NCBI GenBank assembly: GCA_963812795.1
Contig: CAWEWG010000004.1
Span: 1-64,000 of the forward strand
Origin: Hyphomicrobium_A sp963812795
Lineage (GTDB): Bacteria; Pseudomonadota; Alphaproteobacteria; Rhizobiales; Hyphomicrobiaceae
Reading direction: 5' to 3'
Length of the DNA stretch: 64,000 nt
Below are positions 1 to 9,454 of the stretch, piece after piece (position 1 is the first letter of the stretch; every line of letters starts with the position of its first letter). A program made the translations under genes and the position numbers. The notes beneath the pieces were generated by a model that saw only the letters and a program-made list of their open reading frames with translations, had not been told where the DNA came from and made no database searches.

Positions 1-9
1 TACTCACTT

Positions 10-28
10 AAGTTAGGCAAGCTAACTT
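10..28. promoter_or_regulatory. Palindromic operator-like site upstream of RND efflux genes
   Basis: A perfect 7-bp inverted repeat, AAGTTAG at 10-16 and CTAACTT at 22-28, is separated by 5 bases and lies about 45 bp before the efflux lipoprotein start. Symmetric sites like this upstream of adaptor/RND pairs are typically bound by TetR-type repressors. The regulator gene itself is not in the window and may lie to the left. Binding is inferred. Confidence 0.45.
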
Positions 29-73
29 TCAAGAGCGCCGACTCCTCGGCCATGCCCAACAATGGGGTCCGAT

Positions 74-1204
74 ATGAACGCGACGGCAACATTGACTTCC
101 AGCATTGCGCAACCCTGGCGGCGCGCGCGCCCGGTTCTCGCAGTCGGCGCCCTCCTGGCTTTGGCCGCCCCCCTCGCGGGCTGCACGAGCGAAAGCGCCC
201 CTTACGTGGCGCCCCCCAACCGGTCCGTGCTGCCGCCGTGAAGCTCTCGACTGAAGTCGACACGCGTTCCTACACCGGCACCATCAAGCCGCGCTACGAA
301 AGCGATCTCGGCTTCCGCGTCTCCGGCAAGATCGTCGAGCGTCTCGTCAACATCGGCGACAGGGTCGTGCCCGGCATGACGCTCGCCCGTCTCGATGCAA
401 GCGACTATCGGCTGTCGCTCGAATTCGGCGGAAGCCGAGCTCAACGCCGCGCAGAGCAGCCTCAAGCAGACGGCGGCCGACGAGAAACGCTACGCGGCGC
501 TCAACGAGAAAAAATGGGTCAGCGACGCCAACTTCGAGCAGAAGAAGGCGACGGCGGATGAAGCCCGCGGGCGCGTCGAGCGCGCGACGCGGGCGCTTGC
601 ACTGGCGAAGAACCAGCTCGCCTATACGGATCTCGTGGCCACTGAAACCGGCGTGATCACTGCACTTCCGGTTGAGGTGGGACAGGTCGTTAGCGCCGGC
701 CAACTGATTGCACGCGTGGCGCGTCTCGACGAGCTCGAGGCGGTCGTGTCGATCCCGGAGAGCCGAATCGACGCCGACCGCGACGCGGCTGCCACCGTGA
801 CGCTGTGGGCGGATGCCGATCGCGTCTATGCAGCCAAGCTGCGCGAAATCTCGCCTCAGGCCGATCCAGCGACGCGCACCTATCAGGCCCGCTATTCGCT
901 CATAAAGTCGGATGTCGCCATCGCGCTCGGCAAGACGGCGACGGTGCATCTGGCGTCGCAGGGCGCCGGCGAGCGCGCCAAGCTCCCCCTCGCGGCCGTC
1001 TTCAGGGATCAAGGCCAGCCGTCCGTATGGCTGATCGATGAAGCGCACGGGCGCCTGATCAAGCAGAGCGTCGAGGTCAGTGCCTGGACTGAGACGTCGG
1101 CGATCATCTCAGGCGGGCTGGCGGCAGGCCAGAAGATCGTCGCCGCGGGCGTTCACAAGCTCGATGCCGGGATTCCGGTACGCATCGTCGAGGTGGCGCA
1201 ATGA
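74..1204 (+). CDS. RND efflux periplasmic adaptor lipoprotein (HlyD/MFP family), frameshifted
   Basis: Periplasmic membrane-fusion subunit that links an inner-membrane RND pump to an outer-membrane channel. Starting at ATG 74 the protein opens MNATATLTSSIAQPW, followed by a hydrophobic segment ending in the lipobox LAGC, so it is probably a lipoprotein. The reading frame then shifts near 225-240 into VKLSTEVDTRSYTGTIKPR and GFRVSGKIVERLVNIGDRV (the biotinyl-lipoyl-like half motif). It shifts again near 420-430 into the coiled-coil hairpin (SAEAELNAAQSS), the second lipoyl half and the beta-barrel, up to RIVEVAQ. Spanning both breaks gives about 377 residues, normal for the family. The stop overlaps the next start (ATGA at 1201). 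Substrate unknown; the two breaks look like one-base errors. Confidence 0.8.
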
Positions 1205-4200
1205 CCGGGCCCGCAGAACACGAACATCCCGTCTCGCGCGGCAACCTCTCGGCTTGGGCGGTCGCGCATCCCGCAGTGGTCTTGTTCCTCATCATCGTGT
1301 TCTCGGTGGCGGGGCTCGTGAGTTACCTCAATCTCGGCCGCGCCGAGGACCCATCGTTCGCCATCAAGACCATGGTGATCACGGCAGCATGGCCCGGCGC
1401 CACCGCCGAGGAGATGCAGGATCAGGTCGCCGACAAGCTCGAGAAGAGGCTGCAGGAGCTCGAGCTCTTCGACTTCGTCCGGACCTATACGCGGCCCGGC
1501 GTCAGCCATCATCCAGGTGCAGCTCAAGGACACGGCGCGGCAGAACGAAGTCGATGACGCCTGGTACCAGGTGCGCAAAAAGCTCAACGACAGCCGCCCG
1601 ACGCTGCCGCAGGGCGTGCAAGGACCCTTCTTCAACGACGAGTACGGTGACGTCTATTCCGCCATCTACATGCTGTCGGGCGCCGACGTGTCGCTCGCCA
1701 AGCTCAAGGACTATGCCGAGATCGTGCGCCAGCGCCTCCTGCGCACGGAGGGTGTCGCCAAGGTCGATATCGTCGGCGTGCGCCACCAGCGCATCTTTAT
1801 CGAGTTCAGTCATCGCAAGCTGGCGACGCTCGGCATCACGCCCCAGGCCATCTTCGACAGCGTGGCGCGCCAGAATGCCGTGACGCCCGCCGGCACCATC
1901 GAAACCAGTGCCGACCGCATCGACGTACGCGTCACGGGTGCCTTCAAGGGCGAAGCAGCCATTGCGGAAGTCCCCATCGAAGCTGGCGGCGCCACGTTTC
2001 GGCTCGGCGACATCGCTACCATCAAGCGTGGCTACGAGGACCCGCCGGAGCAGCATCGCGCGCCATAACGGCAGCGAAGCCGTCGGTGTCGTCGTTGCCA
2101 TGACCAAGGGCGCCAACGTTCTGGAGCTGGGTGAAAAGCTCAAGGATGCTATCGCTGATGCCAAAGCGCAGGTTCCGACCGGCGTCGAAATCGACCAGAT
2201 CACGGACCAGCCGCGCGTCGTCGAGGAGTTGGTGGGCGAGTTCCTGAGCTCGTTTGTCGAGGCGCTCGCCATCGTGCTCGTCGTCAGCTTCGTCTTCCTT
2301 GGATGGCGCTCAGGCCTCGTCGTCGCAACGTCCGTTCCGCTCGTGCTCGCGGTCGTCTTCGTCGTCATGAACGTGGCCGGCCTCAACCTCGACCGTATCA
2401 CGCTCGGCTCTCTCATCATCGCGCTCGGCCTGCTCGTCGACGATGCGATCATCGCCGTCGAGATGATGGTCGTCAAAATGGAGCAGGGCTGGAGCCGCAT
2501 CCGTGCGGCAGCCTTTGCCTGGGATTCGACGGCGTTCCCCATGCTGACCGGCACCCTGGTGACCGCCGTGGGCTTCCTACCCGTCGGCATCGCCCGTTCG
2601 ACGGCGGGAGAGTATGCCGGCAACATCTTCTGGATCGTCGGGCTCGCCCTCGTCGTCTCGTGGATCGTGGCCGTGTTTTTCACGCCCTACCTCGGCGTCA
2701 AGCTGCTGCCGAACTTCACCAACCGCGGCGCCGGGCATGACGCCCACGACATCTACGATACGCGCCTTTATCGGGCCCTGCGCCGCGCCGTCGGCTGGGC
2801 CGTGCGTTTCCGCTGGGTCGTCATCGCCTTGACGCTCGCGGCCTTCGGCGCGTCCGTCGCCGCCTTCACGCAGGTCCAGCAGCAGTTCTTCCCGACCTCG
2901 TCGCGACCGGAGCTCTTCATCGAGATCCGTATGCCGGAGGGCACGTCCATCGGCGTCACCGAGGCCGCCGCCAAGAAAGCCGAAGCCCTCATCAAGGGCG
3001 ATGCGGACCTCGAGTACTACACGACCTACATCGGCGAAGGCTCGCCCCGCTTCTTCCTCGCCTTGAACCCCGTGCTGCCGAACGAGAGTTTCGCGCTCAT
3101 CGTCATGATGACCAAGGACGCGGAGGCGCGCGAGCGGCTGAAGGCGCGGCTCGAAGGGCTTGTCGCTCAGAACGTGATCCCCGAGGCGCGCCTGCGCATC
3201 GACCGGCTGAACTTCGGACCCCCGTCGGCTTCCCGGTGCAGTTCCGCGTGACTCGGTCCGGACGGCGACAGCGTGCGCGCCGTGGCCGACAAGGTGCGGG
3301 ACGCCATGCGCGCCAACCCCAACACGCGCGACGTGCAGTTCGACTGGAACGAGCAGAAGAAGTCCATCCGGCTCGAGGTCGATCAGGACCGCGCGCGGTC
3401 GCTGGGGCTGACGCCGCAGGACATCGCACAGACGCTCGGGACGCTGCTCTCCGGCTATACGGTGACGGAATACAAGGAAGGCATCGAGCTCGTGCCGGTG
3501 GTGGCGCGTGCCATCCCCGAGGAACGTCTCGGGCTCGGCGCGTTCGAGGATCTCACCATCCCGACGCGTTCGGGCGCCGCCGTTCCGATCTCGCAGGTGG
3601 CGCGAGTTCATTACGAGTTCGAGGAGCCCATCCTGTGGCGGCGCAATCGGGATGTGGTGCTGACCGTGCGCTCCGACATCGCGCCCGGCGTGCAGGCGCC
3701 GGACGTGACGGCCGCAATCCAGCCCGCGATCGACGCGATCGCCGCCACGCTGCCGCCCGGCATGCGCATCGAGGTCGGCGGCGCCGTGGAAGAGAGCGCC
3801 AAGGCCAATGCCGCGCTGTTCAAGATCTTTCCGCTCATGTTCCTGGCCATGCTCACCATCTTGATGCTGCAGCTGCAGCGCTTCTCGACGCTGTTCCTGG
3901 TGTTCTCCACGGCGCCGCTGGGCCTCATCGGCGCGAGCTTCGCGCTGCTCGCGTTCGATGCTCCGTTTGGCTTCAACGCGCTTCTGGGCCTCATCGCGCT
4001 TGCCGGCATGATCATGCGCAACACCGTCATCCTCGTCGATCAGATCGATGCGGACGTGGCCTCGGGCCTCTCCCGCTGGGATGCGATCATCGAGTCGACC
4101 GTGCGACGCTCGCGGCCGCTGGTGCTCACGGCGATGGCGGCCATTCTCGCCATGATCCCGCTGTCCCGCTCGGTGTTCTGGGGGCCGATGGCGATCACGA

Positions 4201-4328
4201 TGATGGGCGGCCTTTTGGTGGCAACGATCCTGACGCTGCTCTTCCTGCCGGCGCTCTATGCGGCGTGGTTCCGGATAAAGCCCACGGCAGAAGGCGGTTC
4301 CCGCGACAGCCGGACGCCATCGGCGTAG
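1201..4328 (+). CDS. RND family inner-membrane efflux permease (AcrB/HAE1-like), frameshifted
   Basis: Proton-driven inner-membrane efflux pump, translationally coupled to the upstream adaptor through an ATGA overlap. N-terminal TM1 (AHPAVVLFLIIVFSVAGLV) is followed by the porter domain. Around 2440 the TM4 signature reads LLVDDAIIAVEMMVVKMEQG, carrying the paired Asp residues of the proton relay. The second half repeats the topology (IFPLMFLAMLTILMLQLQRF; GMIMRNTVILVDQID). Total span equals about 1042 codons, typical for RND pumps. The frame breaks near 1500, near 2050, and twice within 3215-3260 (a lost base soon compensated by an extra one). All halves align as one protein, so I treat it as a single gene with sequence errors. 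Substrate cannot be told from sequence. Confidence 0.85.
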
Positions 4329-4394
4329 CGGAACTGAGGATGGTGCAGGCTGCGGAGTAGCAGTGGCTTGGCGCGAAGAAAGTAGGAGTTCGCA

Positions 4395-4591
4395 ATGCTG
4401 CAACGGTTGTTGGCGAGATGGCGGCTTTGGGAGCAGGCCCTCGAAGGGATGGATGATCCGCGAGGTGATTTTCTCCTCAATTTGGAGGAACGGGTCTGCC
4501 GATTGGAAGGCGACGGGAGAATTTGCGCAGGCCTCTCTCGACAGGTGCGGTTGCGGCGCCGACGCCGGCGAACGCCCCGGAGACCAAATGA
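4395..4591 (+). CDS. Small conserved hypothetical protein (about 65 aa), probable frameshift
   Basis: Begins MLQRLLARWRLWEQALEGMD, continues DDPRGDFLLNLEERVCRLEGD. An AGGAG ribosome site lies at 4384-4388, 6 nt before the ATG. The amphipathic Trp/Arg-rich start plus a LEERVxRLEG helix resembles very short uncharacterised proteins I recall from Rhizobiales. After RLEGD the frame as read turns Arg-rich; moving one base gives ENLRRPLSTGAVAAPTPANA and a TGA at 4589-4591, which looks more natural. No function can be assigned. Confidence 0.45.
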
Positions 4592-4796
4592 CCGGGGGGC
4601 ATCTGGACCGGTCCCGGCGTGAGCCACGTTGGCGGCTTCGACCGTTACGCAGCGCTGAGCCGCTGAGGAGATCCTCGCATATCGATAAGACCTGGTCGAC
4701 CGTTCGATAGCCGGACAATGCTCGGCGTCGAACGGCGGGTCAGCAAGGAAGGACGCACGTGACGACATCACGACACTTTGGGAGTGGAGAAGACAG

Positions 4797-5255
4797 ATGA
4801 TTTACAGTTCCATTGTAAAAATGAAAATCCGGCAGACCTTCGACCACGTCAATAATCATCGCTGGGATAAAGCGACTGAAGCGCTTGCTCCCCATATCCA
4901 TCACCGCGTTTCCGGCGACCACGCGCTCGGTGGAGAGCGTCACGACAAAGACTCTGTCCGCCGCTGGTTCGAGCGTCTCGGCCGCGTCCTGCCGAATCTC
5001 CGCATCACCGTCACCGACGTGACGGTTAAGGGCTGGCCGTGGAATACCAAAGTATTTGCGCAGTGGGACGGCAAAGCGACGCTGCTCAACGGTGGGGCGG
5101 CTTACATCAACCGGGGGCTTCACGTGTTCACTCTGCGGTGGGGCAGAGTATATGCCCTGGAGGAATTCCAGGATTCACAAGCTGCGGCCGGTGGTCTTGC
5201 CGCCCAAGGTGCAGCTGGCCTCGAGGAGGCGGGTGCCGAACCAATTGTGAGTTAG
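4797..5255 (+). CDS. NTF2-like / SnoaL-like superfamily protein
   Basis: A 152-residue protein that looks intact. It has the alpha+beta cone pattern of NTF2-like proteins: an N-terminal helix (IRQTFDHVNNHRWDKATEAL), HHRVSGDHALGGERHDKDSV, a helix WFERLGRVLP, and strands LRITVTDVTVKG, TKVFAQWDGKATLLNGGAAY and GLHVFTLRWGRVYALEEFQD. Members serve as small-molecule isomerases or cyclases or as binding domains; the substrate here is unknown. A GGAGA at 4786-4790 precedes the ATG by 6 nt. The gene stands alone between the efflux operon and a decayed region. The frame stays open for another 36 codons after the TAG stop. Confidence 0.7.
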   Translation: MIYSSIVKMKIRQTFDHVNNHRWDKATEALAPHIHHRVSGDHALGGERHDKDSVRRWFERLGRVLPNLRITVTDVTVKGWPWNTKVFAQWDGKATLLNGGAAYINRGLHVFTLRWGRVYALEEFQDSQAAAGGLAAQGAAGLEEAGAEPIVS

Positions 5256-5634
5256 TTCAAGCCAGCCGACCTGCCGAAGCAAGCGCCGCCGGTGGCGCGG
5301 CGACTGGCCTTCACCATCCGGGAAGTATTCAGCCAGAAAGAGGCGGAGTTGGCAGCCGCCGGTTGAACTCTCAAACGACTCGCCTTCCATCGGTGACGCC
5401 GACTGGTGGGGAAAGGCGACATCGCTTCGAAGCGGACTTGCCTCCCGTTGAGCGCAAAGTGACGGTCAGCGTGGCTGTGGGGGTCGAGCAGGCGCACGCC
5501 TGACGCGAGGCCCGCAATCGTTCTTGCGCATGGCAACTGAACGTGGCTTTGCGCGTGGGAGCCTTTGTAGAACGGAACAGCTCCGCAACGATGGGGTGAG
5601 ATGCTTCGGGCGCTCCACTAGGGCCCACGCGACA
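5256..5634. other. Gene-poor stretch with a short coding-like fragment
   Basis: No complete gene is recognisable. Directly after the NTF2-like stop, in the same frame, codons 5256-5366 read FKPADLPKQAPPVARRLAFT then IREVFSQKEAELAAAG and a stop, with no start codon of their own. This may be a remnant or chance. The remainder shows nothing I can assign. The stretch opens the degraded region that runs to the tRNA. Confidence 0.3.
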
Positions 5635-5835
5635 ATGGATACCGAAAAGAAGAAGCGCCAGGTGCCGAAGCTGGGCCGCGCCTTGGATGAGGTATGGGTC
5701 CGGGATGCAAGGCTCACCGAGGAGTGGCCGAAGAAGGCGCCAGATATCGTTGCTAAGCACAAATTGGAGGGGCTGGAGACCCAACTCACGGATGCGATGT
5801 TCATGGCGTTGGAAGATACGATGTCTGGCATATGA
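5635..5835 (+). CDS. Hypothetical protein (66 aa), possibly the first part of a broken gene
   Basis: ATG 5635 opens MDTEKKKRQVPKLGRALDEV, and the frame ends ALEDTMSGI. Charged, soluble, with no recognised domain. Just downstream (about 5840-6115), in shifting frames, come sequences that read like the same or a following protein: IDQLNSALRQM, NLLANEALLNRLELASIEMP and FDAVAHARRQVAGLLAMAKY. They suggest a decayed accessory gene rather than a living 66-residue one. No clear ribosome site. Confidence 0.3.
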   Translation: MDTEKKKRQVPKLGRALDEVWVRDARLTEEWPKKAPDIVAKHKLEGLETQLTDAMFMALEDTMSGI

Positions 5836-6484
5836 AAAATCGACGCCTCGCAGCCGGCCTCGGGACCAACGAGCATCGACCAACTCAACAGCGCGCTGCG
5901 GCAGATGCACGAACCTTCTGGCCAACGAAGCGCTCTTGAACCGCCTCGAACTGGCCTCGATTGAAATGCCCTCTGATCCGGCGGCGCCCGCCGCTGAAGC
6001 GTCTTACAATTTCGTTACCGGCGCCTTCGACGCTGTCGCGCATGCGCGGAGGCAGGTCGCCGGACTCCTGGCGATGGCCAAGTACGCACGGGGGATCGAC
6101 GCTCGCCGCGGGCAACGTGTTAACACGCGGCGATCTGTTGGCAGCGGTCGAACCCCTTCTCAAGCTTTTGGGTCGACGTGGCGCGGGGCAACCAGGAGCA
6201 CTTTGGTTCCCGTGGGACCTATTCGCCGCCGCCGTTAAATTCTTACACAGCTGCCTTCAATGCATCGATGGCACCGCCAAAAAGAGCCTCATCTCCAAGA
6301 TGAAGTCTAGCGATAGACGTCGAACACCGCTTGTTTTGGCCGGGTTCGACGTGCGTGTAACGTCTGATCCCCTTCTTACATTCGAGTAGGCCGCTTCATG
6401 TCGAGGCGGGATAACAGATGTAGAAGAGGAAGAACGTTATGCGTTCAAGAACAACCAGAAAGAAGCAAGGCTTGCTCAGTTTTC
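5836..6484. other. Degenerate accessory DNA, no intact gene
   Basis: Coding-like fragments on the + strand up to about 6115 (see the preceding entry) are followed by sequence without a recognisable frame. GC content is visibly lower around 6230-6500 than in neighbouring genes. No insertion-sequence ends or transposase motifs were found. Confidence 0.35.
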
Positions 6485-6838
6485 ATGGTCTCCTTTGAGG
6501 AGCATCAAACTCGGCTGCAAGAAATGCAAGACAAGCTAGATGAGGGGGACGCGGAGAACGAAAAGCTCAAGGCCGAGATCGAGCATCTCAAGCACCGGCT
6601 GACCTATCTTGAGAAGCTGATAGAGCGGGAAAAGAAGCGGGCCGCCGACGGACTCCGACCATGGAAGCACGTATCATTGGTACGGTCCGACAGGAAATGG
6701 GTGCGGATTTTGCTCCCCGTTCGATGTTCTACCGGAACAATGCCATCGGCGATAGGTGCGTGTTCGCCGCTATCTCCGAGCTGGTATCGCCTCTGTAGCC
6801 GCTGGAGCTTCGCCTTGCGGGCACGAAAGACCGAGTAG
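6485..6838 (+). CDS. Hypothetical coiled-coil protein, 3' part doubtful
   Basis: ATG 6485 opens MVSFEEHQTRLQEMQDKLDE and continues as a heptad-like coiled coil (ENEKLKAEIEHLKHRLTYLE) to about 6640. After that the composition changes to Ser/Arg-rich sequence that overlaps the opposite-strand integrase remnant, so only the first 50-60 codons look coding. There is no good ribosome site. Similar short coiled coils occur in mobile-element accessory genes, but no family is claimed. Confidence 0.3.
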   Translation: MVSFEEHQTRLQEMQDKLDEGDAENEKLKAEIEHLKHRLTYLEKLIEREKKRAADGLRPWKHVSLVRSDRKWVRILLPVRCSTGTMPSAIGACSPLSPSWYRLCSRWSFALRARKTE

Positions 6839-7352
6839 AGGAACACCGTCTTCGAGGTCAGGTTCTTCCATAAGGTAGGCAAAGTAGCTGTGCGGCTTGC
6901 CTCTGAACTCGACCCAATCGTCCTCAGGGAGCTTGATGATTTCTCCGCGCCAGAATGCCTCTTCGTCCTCGTGAACCTTCTTCCAAAGGTCACCGCGCCA
7001 CTGGAAGTCGTTCTCGTAGACGTTGAGGTAGTGGGCGTCGGCAAGTCGGCGCAGCAGCGCTGGCGTCAGCGGAACGTACGTTGGTGGAGCTCTTGAGGCG
7101 CGACTTAGGCGGTGGCTGACCCGCACCGGTTGGCTTTCTTCTTTGCGCCACTGAGCGAACAGCGCTTCGACTTCGGCGTGCTGGGCACCGTAGGCGGCCT
7201 TGGGCCTTCTTCCGGTCGCCGGTCCGTAGCGAACGCCAGATCTGCGAAGGCCGGCCGTCGGCACGGAGTTCGGGTGGGACCTCCCGCTTGTAGTAGAGGT
7301 TTGAGCTGCCCTTGCGGGCGGTCAGATACGGAAACTTCGCCACGTCGACCAT
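6690..7352 (-). pseudogene. Truncated, frameshifted tyrosine-recombinase integrase (N-terminal part)
   Basis: Reads MVDVAKFPYLTARKGSSNLY then YKREVPPELRADGRPSQIWR, SLRTGDRKKA, AYGAQHAEVEALFAQWRKEE, RLADAHYLNVYENDFQWRGD and, after a further shift near 6845, VFRARKAKLQRLQRRYQLGD. This is the N-terminal and SAM-like DNA-binding portion typical of DUF6538-type phage/island integrases. At least two frameshifts are present, and the catalytic C-terminal domain (Arg-His-Arg-Tyr) is absent. It starts 96 bp from the 3' end of tRNA-Glu, the classic arrangement for an element integrated at a tRNA. It cannot be active as read. Confidence 0.7.
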
Positions 7353-7447
7353 GCCCCGCTACGTAGCAGAAAAACGTAGCAGTCGAGTTAGCGAAACCCT
7401 TGCAGTTAACAAGGGCTTCTGGCACATCAATGGCTTATGGGTTGAAA

Positions 7448-7523
7448 TGGCGCCCCGTAGGGAACTCGAACCCCTGTTCCCAACGTGAGAGGCTGGTGTC
7501 CTAGGCCACTAGACGAACGGGAC
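7448..7523 (-). tRNA. tRNA-Glu (anticodon CTC)
   Basis: On the minus strand the sequence folds as a full cloverleaf. The 7-bp acceptor stem is GTCCCGT with ACGGGGC, discriminator G, and CCA encoded at 7450-7448. The anticodon stem CCAGC/GTTGG holds the loop CTCTCAC (anticodon CTC), and the T arm is AGGGG-TTCGAGT-TCCCT. The match to the tRNA-Glu consensus is strong. It reads GAG codons, abundant in this GC-rich genome. Its 3' end faces the integrase remnant. Confidence 0.93.
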
Positions 7524-7595
7524 AGCGCTGGAGCGAACCTATATGGGAGCCGGGGCGCTATCGATCAAGCCGTTTCTTTCGCTCCGGCCTGCGGC

Positions 7596-8002
7596 TCAAC
7601 ACCCGCGCCTCATTTCCGTGGGCGCGCGCTTGATGCCGACCGACGTGATCGACTGCCCGGTCTGCAGGTCGAGAACCGCGATGCCCTCGGCGCCGCCGGC
7701 TTCGTAGTGTACCGCTAACCGGTTGCCCGAAAGCGAGACGGACCGCACCTGCGCACCCGGCCGGCAGCGCCAGGCTCTGCTCAGGCCGGATCGCCAGGCC
7801 CGGCGCGGCCGGTTGCGTCGGCGCGCCCGACGCGAGATAGATGACGCGCCCGACGATGGCGGCGAGGCCGGCCAAGATCAGCACCGCCAGAGCGATGACG
7901 ACGATCTTGAGATTGCGCTGCAGGCGCGCGTCTGCCGCCGATGGTGCGGTCGGCCGCGCCTCGGCGGCTTGCGGAGCAGTTCATCGCTTCGGTCGCCTGC
8001 AT
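7596..8002 (-). CDS. DUF6476-like small membrane protein, frameshifted
   Basis: The start ATG at 8002 has a strong GGGAGG site 7 nt upstream. After MQATEAMN an extra A shifts the frame; the natural reading is TAPQAAEARPTAPSAADARL followed by one transmembrane helix (IVVIALAVLILAGLAAIVGR). A periplasmic tail follows (EQSLALPAGAQVRSVSLSG across a second shift near 7740), then VLDLQTGQSITSVGIKRAPT. Layout and size (about 135 aa) resemble DUF6476 proteins found beside RluA synthases in Rhizobiales. Function unknown. Divergent from the RluA gene, 51 bp between starts. Confidence 0.6.
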
Positions 8003-8053
8003 TCACCTTCCTCCCGTCGTCGTGGAGGCCATTCGGAGGCCGGTTCGCAGGCC

Positions 8054-9082
8054 ATGACACAGGCCATCGATCGACACGAGCGCGCAGCGGATCGAGCTGA
8101 CCGTCGCGGAGGCCGACGCCGGCGTCCGCCTCGACAAGCTGCTCGCCCAGCGCGTCGAAGCTCTGAGCCGCGCCCGCATCCAGGCGCTTGATCCGCGCCG
8201 GGCACGTCGCCGGGCCGGACGGCGCGACCATAGGAGATGGGTCCTACCGGGTCAAACCGGGCGAGGACGTTCACGCGTGCTGGTGCCGGAGCCGCGAGCC
8301 GGCGGAGCCCGCTGCCGAGGCCATCGCGCTCGACATCGTCTACGAGGATCGCGACGTCATCGTCGTCGACAAGCCGCGCGCACCTCGTCGTGCATCCGGG
8401 CGCCGGACACGCCAGCGGAACGCTCGTCAACGCGCTCATCGCCCATTGCGGCGACAGCCTCTCCGGCATCGGCGGCGTCAAGCGTCCCGGCATCGTGCAT
8501 CGCCTCGACAAGGGAACGTCGGGACTGCTGGTCGTCGCCAAGAACGACGCCGCGCATGCAGTCGCCTCAGCGAGCAGTTCGCCGCGCACGGTGCCGACGG
8601 GCGCATGCACCGCGCCTATCTGGCGCTGGTGTGGGGCAAGCCGCTGCGCCCGCGCGGCGTCATCTCGGCGCGTCTCGCGCGCAGCCAGTCGAACCGCACC
8701 AAGATCGGCGTCACGCAGGGGCGAAGGCGGACGCCACGCCGTTACGCACTATGAGGTGCTCGACACGTTCGACACCGACGCCGGGCCGGTCTCGCTGCTG
8801 CGCCTCGAGCTGGAGACGGGCCGCACGCATCAGATCCGCGTGCACCTGGCGCACATCGGTCATCCGGTGCTCGGCGACACGACCTACGCCAGCGACTTCA
8901 AGACCAAGGGCGGCAAGCTGGACGAGGCGGCGCGCGACGGCTCTGCGGCGCACTTGGCCGGCAGGCGCTGCACGCCGCCGAGCTTGGCTTCGAGCACCCG
9001 ATCACGGGCAAATCACTTCGCTTTGAAAGCCCGCTCCCGAGCCGACATGCAGGCGCTACTCACGGCATTGCAGGACGATTAG
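8054..9082 (+). CDS. RluA-family pseudouridine synthase, multiply frameshifted
   Basis: Isomerises specific uridines in rRNA (RluD/RluC type). Piecing frames together gives an S4-like N-terminal domain (RIELTVAEADAGVRLDKLLA, RARIQALIRAGHV). The catalytic domain follows: VYEDRDVIVVDKPAHLVVHP, then motif II GIVHRLDKGTSGLLVVAKND with the catalytic Asp, LELETGRTHQIRVHLAHIGH and HPVLGDTTYAS. About six one-base shifts interrupt it (near 8080, 8190, 8275, 8385, 8570, 8720 and after 8940), yet every conserved motif is present in order. Total about 342 codons, normal. The combination of S4 domain and sequence favours RluD, but I leave the symbol open. Confidence 0.82.
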
Positions 9083-9454
9083 CGCGCAAATCACTCGTCC
9101 GGCCGCAAAGCATCCGTTAGCGGCCTTTGCGCATTTGTAGGCTGTGCCGAAAAGCCCGTTAGCTGACACCGCGCTAGAAAACTGAGCGTTGCCAATGGCA
9201 AGATCAGCGCATTGACGCCATGGGCTCACGGTCGCACAACGCTGCGTTGCGGCTGCGACATAGGTGACGTGCAACATTATAGCGCCGGCTTGCGTATAAT
9301 CAGCCGAGAGACGCACAACCGCCAACCGACGGAACTCGACGGTTTCGGCGTTAGGGGAGTAGTGGGCACCCAAAGGTAGAAATGCCCCGCGCGACGGTGT
9401 CGCGTAAACTGCATGTGAGGGACCGCCCCTGGCACTGGGCGGCTGGTGAAAGAC
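9083..9454. other. Intergenic region upstream of rpoH
   Basis: A 372-bp stretch without a gene, lower in GC than its surroundings. It contains the rpoH leader and a TATAAT hexamer at 9295-9300. No terminator with a T-run was recognised after the RluA gene. Confidence 0.5.
9272..9300 (+). promoter_or_regulatory. Possible rpoH promoter (-10 TATAAT)
   Basis: A consensus -10 hexamer TATAAT lies at 9295-9300, about 155 bp before the rpoH start. The -35 region at the expected distance is weak, so the assignment rests on the -10 box and position. Confidence 0.3.

Noticed and set aside
2577..4718. A 713-codon minus-strand frame under the RND permease
   Set aside because: Arg/His/Asp-rich composition without a fold; the + strand has complete RND motifs.
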